Assembly: GCA_023079485.1 (NCBI GenBank)
Contig: CM041084.1
Span: 118,156,467-118,220,466, forward strand
Source of the DNA: Archilochus colubris
Lineage: Eukaryota > Chordata > Aves > Apodiformes > Trochilidae
Direction: 5' to 3'
DNA: 64,000 nt
Below are positions 14,401-26,400 of this stretch, piece after piece; the stretch's first letter is position 1, and the number at the start of each line of letters is the position of its first letter. The notes under the pieces were generated by a model that was not told the DNA's origin, made no database searches, and saw nothing but the letters and a program-made list of their open reading frames with translations. The position numbers and the translations under genes are program-made.

Positions 14401-17400
14401 AGCTTGATAACTATCATCCATCCCACCAAGGAAGAGAAAGAGGTACTGCAGCACTGGAAATACTCTGCCATTTGAGAAAGGCTTCCTGTCAGTCGCTGCT
14501 CTCTGCAGAAGTGTATGTTTAAACATACTACCTAGAAGACTGCTATTTTTAGAACAGTGGTGCACTTCAAAGCATTTCCTGCTCAGAAAGTCACACCAAA
14601 AGTAAAAGGGGAAAACATAATGGCTCTGCTGCCTCCCAGCACCCTGATCCCCCTTCCAGAGACCATCCCACTGTAGCTATGCTGCAGTTTCCCGAGAAAC
14701 TGCACACTCCACTGACTAGTTACTTAAAAATACAACATTCCTTGGGGAGGAGAAGTTTTAAATAAACCTGCAAAATAGGTAACACAAGTACACAGCTAAT
14801 TTTTACATACAGGAGGAAGAAGGCGCGGGGGGGGGCAGGGAAGGACGCGGGAGAATGGAAGAATTTAGCACAAGAATCTGTGTTCTTGTACTAAATAGTT
14901 CCAGCTTTGATCTAAATTTAGGCAATGAGCACTTCCTGTGGGAGACCGTCTTCCAAAGCTGAAGAGTTTTTGATGCTAAATATTTTCAGTGATTTTATAA
15001 TTGGGGTAAAGTGGTTATTTGTTTAAAGGCCTGGCCTTCAGCTAGATAAATGCTTACATTATTTTATATTCCCCACCATTTCCTCTCCTAGTCCATGCTG
15101 GACTTCTGTTTATTCAGCTCCAAGTTTCACTGCATTTTAAACAGGTTCTAAAACTCTATTTACAACCAACAGGAGCAACAAAAGACCTCTGTCACTATCC
15201 AGCTGCCCTTCATCATGCTGCCGCACTGGCCCTTACCTGGGTGCTGAGGAAGTCTCAGCACCTGCAGCCCTCACCACTTTTTATCACTTTGTGGTTTTCT
15301 GGACAACCCCAGCTCTAGGACCTTCCTATACCTCCAGTCCCCTCTCTCCTAGGAAACAATCTCTGTCTTCAACTTTTAAGAAAATGCAGTACTTTCAGAG
15401 TCCATATTCAAATTCCCCTTTAAATTCCTCTCCTGCTTTCAGAAACACCAAGTCTAAAAATAAAAAGTGAACAGACTATTCACTTTACAGAATTCATAAA
15501 GCTTATTTTCAAATGCTTGAGGCTGTCAATGCTTGTAGACACTGCAGTCCCTTTCTCAAAGTTAGTTGTATGGTTACATGTTTACATTTAGGGTGAGACT
15601 CAACTTGCCTATCTTTAGTCATGAAAAAGTAAGGCAGCAGCTTGTTTAAATGGGAACATTACTACAGAGCAGCTTACCTTCCCTGCTTTAGACACACACA
15701 CTGGGGTAGGGTAAGATTAAAAAAAAAATCATGGATTGATCTTCTGTTTTTCCATCAGCAACAGAAGGACCTCATAGGACTACCTTGAACTAGACAGCTA
15801 ACTTTCAGAGGGGACAAAACCTGCCCTTTGAGAATGGCTTGACAAGCTAAGCCATTTCTTGTCTACTCCACAGCAATACTTGAAAGAGAAAATTTAAAGT
15901 CTTTTAGAAATTTAATTTTTTAGCAGTAAACCATCTGCAGGCAATGATTTTGATCTACTCGGTTATTCAGACATAAATTTGGTGACTAAATCCTATGTTC
16001 TTGTCTAGTTTCAAATACTGAGGACTGAAGGATCTCTGTCTTCAATCCAGTATTATATGAGATAATGACATTGACTTTCATTATTACTATCTGAACTTGG
16101 AATTGAAAAATAATTAGATATTTTAAAATAATTTATTCTTTCCAGATGAGCTGTGAGTTTCTGGGTATCTGTGTTTTTCTACTCTAACAAAGCATCAGTT
16201 CTCACAGAAAATCTAAGCCCTCCCTACAGACGCTTCAAAATAGTAGCTGTATTCAGAACTAAACTAACATCCAGGCTTGAGGATTAATCCCTGTAGAAAT
16301 TAGTGTAATTTGGCTCAGTTTCCCCCTAATGCATAGGAGGGATTGAAAAACCACAATTTCTCCTACATAATGGCAATAGCTGTCAAACTATGTTAAAACA
16401 GAAGGGGTGAAGTAACCTTAGGAGATTCTTGGGTAACTGAGATTTTAACAGCACTGCAAGCACGCTCAGCGTCATGCTTGGTCCTCAATGTTTTGTGGTT
16501 ATAAACACTGTTGAAAAAACTGCCTACTGGTTAGAGCCTGGTTAGAGCCGAAAGGGCAAAGTAAAAACATAAAAATCCAGTGCTGTGACTTAGGGGTAAG
16601 AAAATATTACTTTTCAGCCTCAATCTACAATATGGAAAATAATGAAAATTGTGCATTTATACATGCAACAATAAAAATACAAAAATAAGCACACTCACAC
16701 CTGGTCTGCACATTAAAAATACACAATTGTTTAGAAGTGAAGGATGTGGCTGTGAATGAGACATTCATGCACATTTACAGTGTATGATCATGATTTACAA
16801 ACTAAAGCTTCAAGCACAAGGCGCTGCCTAGTGATTAATGACCAGCTGGGAGAGTTGCTAGTGTAGGACAAAGCTAAGGATCATTAACTCCAGCTTCTTA
16901 TGAAGTCCCCAGAAAGTGCCTTATAATAAATTTGATATTGTAATTACCCATTTTATAAATAAAAAGCAATGCTGAAGTGGCAAATCGCTTGTGCTGTATC
17001 CCTTTTTTCTTGCAAAGCTCTGAAAGCTGGAGCATTCTGGGTGATGTGAACCTGGTGCTTTTTGAAAGTGAATCCTGCATGAAGGTCAGTGAAATAATAC
17101 TTTTGTAGCAGAGGACCTAACAACATACAGTTCATTAGTAGGTTGTGCAGCACAGCAACAACCAGTGCAGAGAAATTCTGAGTGCAAAATTCAGTGCAAA
17201 GTTGCACAAGGAGACGCAATCTCTACATTGAACAATTAATCATCCACAGGAACTTGGGGCTGAATATAAAAAAAAAAAACCAAAAAAAGAAAAATGAAAA
17301 AACCAAAACCCTTTAATTGGCACAGAAACAAGGGAAGTCTGTTTGCCTTGATTTTAATTTGTTGATCAAGTATAGCACAAAGATCAATAATGCAAAGTTG

Positions 17401-20400
17401 GCATCAGTCCTTTCAAACAACTTCTGTCATTGAGCATGGACCTGCTATTCATGGAAGCAGTGTAGCTGCTATGCTGGGCTAGGTCAAAAGCCCATCTAAC
17501 CCACAGCCTATGGGAAAAGCTGTCACCATTAACCAACAGCTACAAGTGTTTCCTCCTTGTCTGACTACCACCTGGGAGAGGTTTCCCAGCATTCAGTCCA
17601 TGTGTTATCCATCTCCTCAGAGGCAGACTGTGTTCTTGGAGACAGTGATGCACACAACTTACTAACACCAACTGAAACTGAGAGGAGATTGGAGTTCAAG
17701 AGAAAGGTAAGAAGTGTCTTGAAGTGTCAAGAGACTACGCTTAGTAAGGAGTAATTAGGAAAGGAAGATTGGAAAAAATTAAGATGGGAGGAATGCAGTC
17801 CTAGAACATCTCACTCACACTTAATGCAAAGATTTGCTTACCTGTTCGTTAGGCTCAAAGCTTATCTCTTCTTTTTCCGTCCTCATAGCTATTAACTTTG
17901 TGCTACCAGAAGGGTCTGTCTTACTGTCCAACCGCTCCAGTTTTGGGGGTATGTCTGGTAAACCAATATCTTTAGTATCATCTTTATCTAGCAAGTAGCG
18001 AAGTAGTGCATTATTATTATTCTTCTTAGGACTCGCTGGCTCCTGTTTAACAGTCACCTCTGAACCAGGAGCTGTGCTACTGGACTCCTGGTTCAGTTCT
18101 TTGCCTGTGGCCTCTGCTGTGAGCTTGGCCAAATCTACAGGAGAACTACTGTCCTGCAAGAGTCTGTGCAAAATTTTATGCTTCTCCTTGAGCGAGGTTC
18201 CGTGTGCCGAACCAGACCCAGGCAATCCTCCCGTGGAGTCCTTGCTAACATCTCCCATGGTACTGGACAAAGGTGAAGGCTCCATCTGATCCGATTTGGT
18301 GGTGAGCAATTGCAAGAGCTTTGTCTGGCTTTTTCCATCATGCAGTTTATTCTGTCCATCAGGTCTCTCGCCACTGACAGCTGGGGGCATGTTGCTCTCG
18401 CTACTGTCTTTCTGTTCTCCTGAGTGGCAGCCACTCTCTGCTTGTCCAGTTGTACCTTCTGATTGCTCCCCGTAGAGTCCAAAGCAGTCTTTAGAGTCCA
18501 GGCTTCCCATCTTGCTTAGCTGGGGAGGATTCATACTCACAGGGGAATTTTGTAAATTTCCCATTTTTAGGTCAGGTGAAGCCAACGACGATCCTAGAGA
18601 AACGCCGTGGCCCTCGCTGAGGGCCTGAAGTGCGTTCAGGGAACTGTTGGTGTAGTTATGGCTATTTCCTGTGCTGCTGCAGACTCCCACGGGCGAATGC
18701 AAGCTTCCTGCAGGGGAGAACTGACTGGGTGGGATGCGTGGGCTTCCTGCCACTCCAGGGCTCACACGATGCCTTGGGGAAAGCATAGAGTTTGGCTGCC
18801 CTGCGTTCATGCCGGGGCTGCTTTGTGAGGGGCTATTCATTTTTAGTGCATAGTTGCTACCCTGAGGAGTGGATGCTTGTATGCTTGACACATGGTTCAT
18901 TCCCCCTGAACCACCAAACCTGCCTGCTGGCATGCCCATTTGTTCCTTTGGGCCATTTATGGCAAAATTTATATTGCTACTGATGGTCATATCCTGACCT
19001 GGGTTCCCACTGCACATGGCCTGATGGGCAGGGCTGCTGGAGCTAATTGGGTTCAGTATCTTCCCCATTCCTTGTCCAGTCAAATCCTGATTCATTCCAC
19101 AGACATTCTGCTCTCTATGTGGCAAGGGGAAGAAAAACAACCCATTAGCTAAAATGACAGTGGCCAACTTGCAATTACATTACAGAAAAAGAAGCAAAAC
19201 CCCAAACCCCGCTTTAAAATAACACAGCAAACCTACAATTAAAAACAATTTGACAAAAGTGATATGCAGCTCGCAACATGGCTGCACATTAACAGTATGG
19301 TTTTTCAGTACCTCATTAGCAGATCAGTGGAAGAGAAGAAAAACAAAATTATACCTCATTTAAATGACATTCATTAGAAATGGAGATAGGTTACAATCTG
19401 AGACTCTCTCCCTTTAATGTGTATCTCTTCTCTACAATTTGCTGAGAGCTAACTTCTAGAACTGACAGAAACCTCATCTGAGACATACGAGCCAAACAAA
19501 TACATGTTTTACAAGACAGCTGTGGACAGCTGTTTGCTGGAGTTTTGGATTTTGATGAGTTAGCCCCACCACAAGGCTGTAGTGGGCTATTTGCCCACCA
19601 AGTTCACTGTGAAAACAAAGTTGAAAATGTTGCATTTCTACACTGCCAGAGTATTTCGATATTGCTCCAAACCAGCATGTGAGCCAAGAGAACTACTGGA
19701 TACTACTTCAGAATGGGAACAGTCTGTTAGCAATCCAATCCTGCATGGACATCTAGGAAAAGAGGAGAAGAAAGAAAAAACCCACACACATAGGAGCTGA
19801 AGCTTGTATTTTAGAGATGTAGGCTGTAAGACTGACGAAACAGGAGAGAGACACACACATAAGACAAAAAGAACTCTTGTGAGAGAACCTGGATATCACT
19901 TCCCTTTTCCTCAGTAGATTTTAATTAGTTTATGGGTGGATGGAATATACTTTTTACTTCTGTGCTAAAACTTAAGTCAGAAAAATCAGGCATATCCTGA
20001 TTAAAAAAGAGACAGAGTCAAGTATATTTGAAAGAAAGAAAGAAAAAAGCATTCAGAGAAAAATCAAATCAACTCTGGACTTCCAAAACCAAATATGACT
20101 AATAATACTATTATTAGTCATTCTTAGTTATATATTTTTGATGACACAAAAACCATTCCTACTTGCCCAGGGTAGGTACAAATAAACTTTAGCTTTTTGC
20201 TAAAGCACAAGAAGTGAAAGAGCTGAAGCACACAGGGCAGTGAACCTTGTTATGGCTATTCATTACCTTAGGTATAAAGGCAAGGGTGAAAAATTTCAAC
20301 TGCAAAAAGAGAGGTGGATTTTTAAAACCTTATTCCAAATACAATAATAGTTGTTCCGCTGAAAACACAAGAATATTTGCAAGTACCATTTTTTAATTAA

Positions 20401-23400
20401 TGGTGCTTTTTTACATTTAAAATTTAGCACTTGATGAAAAATCAAGTGTATTCCGCAACCCAAAGAAAACAAATTTCAGAGAGCTTTTTCTCAGGTCATT
20501 TTCCAAGACTACGATCTCTGCAAAATTATTTCACTTTTAATAATCTTTAGAACTGTTTTCTTCCTCTCAAAAAAGTGATACTGTGGATGCAGGGAAACAG
20601 TATTGTAATTATAATCAGCAACTAAAACCTGATACTAAATCCGACACAGATATACCAGGACTTGCAATAACTTAATTCAAATTTTACATTGAAGTTACAA
20701 GGTCAGGGATTACTTATCTGTGACTCTAATATTAATTACTGTCTCTGCCTTTTAAAAAAAAAAGAGTGGTGGCATTTCTCAGGATTTGACATGTGAAAGC
20801 TGCTACTCCATACATCAGAAAAAAAAAAAAAAAAGGAAACAAGGAGTTAAAATATGCAGTTTGCCTAAAAATGCTGTTTCATATTCATAACATATTCTTT
20901 AAAGACCCAAGTTCAGCATATGACTGACTGTGAACTACAGGAATTTAAACATTCTAAGTTTTCTAGATTTAATTACATTGTGAAATTTTCTTGTGTCTAC
21001 CATGCAAAATACAAGCAATTAAAATACTGAAGTTAAGAATATGAAATTATAGGAAATTTTGTGTTTTTAATGGAAGATCTTGATGTGAAAATCCAGCATG
21101 CCATTTATAAGTCCCGATATAATGTTACAGTCTTTTCCTGCTGTAAGCACTGACTTTAAGAACATTTGTTTTCATGTTATCAGTTCTTGGCCAACTGATT
21201 GTCCACCAGTCTTAAACAACCTTGGCAATTTTGTACTTTCCCTGTGTCACTGCAGGAAGTGGATGTAATAAACCAGCCAGGATTACCTGTGAAGCATATG
21301 CAGGGAGATTACAAGCTGAGGTTCACTCGTTGTCTGAGAACGGATGAGCTTGCTCTTCGTTTGGGCAGAAACGATCGTGCCATCAGACAAGGAAAACCTA
21401 TAGACAGGACTAAATGCCAGTCCCTGCCTCAGCACTGCAAGCAAACAAAAGAACAGGATTAAATTAATGAGAAAATAGAGGTACCTTAGTAGCTCAACAT
21501 CTGATACCCTAAATCCATCATAAATCTACCAATACTGACAGTAAAGATAATGTGTTAATTAAAAAAAAAATTAAATCAATAGATGAGATACATATAAAAT
21601 AAAGGATAAAGGATTCCACATACTGTAGAGTGAACAAAAGAAAACTTGTAAGCAGTAAAACCAATAACAAGTAACAGGACAATAGTATAAAACAGAGTAT
21701 TTCAGGAGTGGACCAAGAAGTCTTTGATATCCATTTAACTTTTCATCCAATGTGTCCAACTCCTTCTGTTCCTCATAGATTTTTCCATCTCTATCATCTA
21801 CATGACAATGATTAATATAAACACCTTCAGTTTCTAGTTCATCTGTTTCCATTAGCCTGTATCTTTTCCTCCTTATTGCCTGCGTAAATTATCTTGTCAC
21901 AATTACTCTCATGACTTCTTTAATTTAATAAGTACATAAATCTTTTACAAGGGAAAAATTTGAAATTGGAACAAGAAATTACTACTTTTTAAAGAACAAA
22001 TATAAAAATATATGACTCAAACAAGTTACAAATACAATTACCTAAACCAAAACTGGGCCTGTGCTATCCTTCTCAAGTACTAGATATGAGTGCATTTCAG
22101 GTTTGGGGCACCTATTCTGCATCCCTGAAGTTTTCAGTCTAAATCTGAACTTCAAGAAATTAAATTCCTTAACTTCCATGAGAGTGGTGACATTTCTTTA
22201 ATTAAAACCAAAAAACATGATGTGGAAAAACAAAGCTCCAAACATTTGTTTGACTGTTCACTCTTTGCCATCATTGAAACAACTCTTGATAATTTTCAGT
22301 CCCTGCAAAAGGATTGCAAATCTGTCAGGAGGGAAATACTTAACTTCAAATTTTCATGTAACCATTTAGGGAAGAAATAGGAATGAAACACTACAAGCAC
22401 TTTTATTTTCCCATTTTTTCCACATACACACATTTTCTGTGGTTTTGTTTTTTTCTTTTTTTAAAAAATTTAGTAGTAGAATCTGATCTTCATTTCACTG
22501 CTTGTCTTTTAATATTTCCTGTGGTAATTAAATGACATGGGTTTATGAATGTGGCTTTATTAAATAGTCTCCTCTACAGAGCAACCAGATTTTCAGCATT
22601 GCAGGACTGGCTATGATTGCCTTCCTTCCCTGACCCCTCCCCCAACCCACCCCATTATATATTGTTCTGCAAGGTTTTAAAGTATTATTTAGGCAGTGAG
22701 AAAACAGGAAGCACAATTTAAACAACCAGAAGGGATTTTTCAGAGTAAAAATGTAAAGAAAAACAAAAACATACAACTGTGAAACAATACAAAGCAAAAT
22801 TTCACTGTTAGGTATGTCATTGTTTCAGTTTAACCTTTGGGCACCAGAAGGTCCAAAGCTCTTAACTTTAGCATATACCACATCAGGAAATTCCAGTACT
22901 CAATGCCAACAGGATGCAAGTGAAATCTCTACTTAAATCATTTTCCAAACTAATTCTTTAAGCAAACAAGAATGTTTCCGTATTCCTCTTGAGGAAATGC
23001 TATTTTTCTCACTGTGGCCAATAAAAACTTACCATATATTTTTCACTTTATCCTGAGAATTAATTTGAAAGCTTTGTGGTTTTTTACTGTTTATCAAGCT
23101 AATGCTGAATTTTTTTTCCACCCTGTAATGCTGAATTACATGTAGGACAATGTTCCTTTCTTTGCTTCTATTCTCAAACCATAGTGACTTAAAAATGCAA
23201 AAGGTTCTTCAGCCAAGTGCAAAGATGCTACTGCCCAAGATATGCATCTTTTTTCTTCTTCATGCTGAAGGGCAGGGGAAGGAAATATTTCAGCTATTAT
23301 TCCTCTCTAGGGCTGGATCCTTTGTGGCAAAGCAATTCCAGAGTCTTTTCCTCCTCCTCTTATCACTCACCCTCTTAACTTCCACAAAAAGTAGCACATC

Positions 23401-26400
23401 CCCTCATTTAGATTAATTCTACAGTTTATGATGCACTGCAAAATGATGCAGTAAACTCCAAAAATTATGTTTTTCACAGACACCTTAGAGAGGAGCCACT
23501 CAAACCCCAATGGTGGATAAAGAAGCTGCCAATTTGGGCATCATTCGAAGAGGACAGAAGCAACAAATGTCTGGATGGCTTTGCAGCAGCTCCTAAATCA
23601 CCTTTGGCACAGAGGGGTCCTTACCTGAAACTGCTCTCTAAACCCCTGCTATAAGTTAATGGCATACTACCTTCATCTCTGTCTGAAATCTCAGCTGTGA
23701 GAGGGATGTGAACTGTTAGCATTCCTACTGCATATACCCCAAAATACGTTAGCATAAAATATCACAGCATTTCCGTGTCCCTACATTCCCAACATGAAAC
23801 CTGAAGGCTTTATGAAAGCAGAAGTTATGAGTATTTGGCTGAATAATTTGAGATTCCAGTAACAATTTCATTTCCAAGACAGCAAGCCAGCTGTTTAAGG
23901 ACCATGGCAATTACTTGTTACAGGCCAGATGTAAAACCTGGTCTACAAATATGAACCCAAACGATGCTTTTGCAGTGGAAATGTCATTGTTATTTCCCAC
24001 TGGTTCCCCTCATTGGTTCCAAAAGGCCTTCCCTGTGGACTTTAAGGGATTAATTGCTTTTGGAAATTTGGATTTGTGTTACTAGAATTAGCAATATTAG
24101 GGTTTTATGAAATGAAAAAAACCAAAACACTTAAGTCACTACCACAGAAACCTCATGGGAAACCTTTTACAGTGCAGTACTCTCCTACATCTTACCCAAC
24201 ATATTCTCAACTGAGTAGTTCTGCTTGTGTTGTTATTATCTCATACGTTATCAGCTAGATACACTACAGCATGAGTGCTGCATCTTTGATAATTCACACT
24301 GAATGGTTCTCACAGGAAATGTGACAGTAAAAGTCCATTTTTGTAGAGAAACAGAATACAGGTCAATGAACTGCAATGGATAGTGAAATGTTTTGGTGCC
24401 AAGGGGAAACAGGCAAGGGTCCACTTCAAAATAATTGTGACAATTTGAAGATTAAAAGCACTGTCCAATAAAGCAGCAAGAACAAGCAAGCTAAAACAGT
24501 TGGGAGAAAGATGCAAAACCTCTCCAGAGAGAGCAATCAGTATGTTAGGCAAATCATCTTGAAAAAGGGACTCTCAGTAACTCTTGATTGTTTCATGTAA
24601 ACATAACAAAGAGAACACAGCCAACAGATACAGATGACAAGCAGTTTAAATATGAAAACTAACCTTCCTGGTGATGCCTCTTGGCAAATGATATTTCTCC
24701 CTCATGTTGTGAATGGAACCTCTGAATGCATCTTCTCACCAAATCCTCCCAGCCAGGTTTCATAGCTGCTCTCATGGTACTTGTGTCCAGTGAAGTTATC
24801 TTGCCTGGTATCAGATAAAATGTTTGCTACAGCAATTTCCCCTTTGAGGGAAAGGGTGGGGAGGGGGGAAGAAATTAAAAACTCCTGCTTCACAATACCT
24901 TGTAGATCCTGGCGAGTAGTAAAGCTCTCAGATGAAGGAAGAAGTGGCCTTTCCTTCATTGGAGCTCTTCTTGCAACACAAATCAAGCAAGACTGCAAAT
25001 CTTAAAGAAAAATGTTACTTCAGTAATCTGTACGCCAGAGGAAAAAATTGCTTCCATAAATAATTCCAAAATATTTTTTTAAAGTTTTTTAAATAATGCT
25101 GGATTAAAGGAATAGATCTTGCATTACTAAAAGGACAAATTCAGCTCCGTGGTTTTACGTCTTCATTACCTCCTGCAACATTAAACAACACAGGAGAGAT
25201 GGGTTTCTTTTCTTTTTTAGACTAAAAATTATCAAAGCCTCCATCACGGCCCATAATTATTAGCACGTGTTTGTATATATACCTGTAGTAGCTCAACCAC
25301 TCAGGATACAAATAATAAAAAAGAATATATGGCATGCACAGAAAAAACATTTCTTCAACACTTACCATTTGGTACCGTCTAAGCCACATTTCTTAAACAT
25401 GCCCCAACTGCTTGCTGTCTCTGAGAAAACAGCTTCATAATAAGCCAATTTTTACTTATCTGAACACTTAAAATACAATCTGAGGAAATTTACCTGCTGA
25501 AGTAGTAAATGGTAAAGGAAATGGTGAACCACAATTGTCTTCTAATTCTATGAACTCAAAAACTTGCCCATTGAAACTTTCCTCCCAGTCAGATAGATTC
25601 TTCTTACAATTGCAGTGATATAAAACTGGGATATCTCTTTAAGGTAAACTGCGTTTCTCTCAATTTCAATTATATTATTTTGACAAATAGATGCATGCAA
25701 GTGTATACACTCATAATTCAAGAGGAAAGTAAACTTCCATAGTTAAATGAAAAAGAAAACAACATACAATTTTTTTCATTTTTCAGGATAAACAAACCAC
25801 TTTTGCAACTTGATCTCACTTTACCAACTGCACTGAAACTGCTGTCCTGCATCAGCACGGAAAGGAAAACTACTAGCACAAACTGAAAGTGGTAATTACC
25901 TTCACCGTCCTCCTTGAAGGAATTTGGTTGAGAAACAGCAAAGCACTGCATAGTTTCATATTTCTGATGTGCTTCCTGGTTATCATGGCCTTCTTCAGAA
26001 TCAGCAACAGGTTTTACCAGCATCCGACAATTAAAGGTATGGCTATTACGCCTAGGAGTGTCACCAGACCAAGATCCCCCATTCACTAAGCAAAGCAAAG
26101 ATCATATAGTGAGATAAATCTGGTAGCAATCATTTCTGATGCTTATCCACAGGAAATTAATCAAGGGGCTACACAAACTGGTCGGGAAACAAGTCTGTTT
26201 AACAACAACAATCTATTTTTAATATTAAAGAGTCCAAACCAGCACATAACAAGGTAATTTATATTGTTCTCATATTTTATGAGCACTGCTAATTTGTTCA
26301 GCTATGGTTTTTTTCAACTGACTTATAACAACAGAGTAGGAAAGCAGGATAAATGTCTAAATATTGGTGCATATAAAAGTTATACAGCACAGTGAAAAGA

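Larger units (their letters stand above)
8860..17841 (-). other. NCOA2 intron, 8982 nt
   Basis: Intron between the LXXLL exon and exon 8649-8859, with GTAAGC donor and ATTACAG acceptor. It contains an AG microsatellite (9540-9555), T runs (10015-10030 and 12027-12043), an old CR1 (10439-11000), a C/A-rich low-complexity stretch (12100-12170), a G-rich patch (14827-14851) and a possible old interspersed repeat (17466-17560). Open frames at 11500-11880, 12890-13240 and 13900-14220 have no recognisable products. Confidence 0.85.
19115..21286 (-). other. NCOA2 intron, 2172 nt
   Basis: Intron with GTAATC donor and CACATAG acceptor. It contains a GAAA tetranucleotide run (about 20029-20046) and an A16 run (20819-20834). 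Nothing else is recognised. Confidence 0.88.
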
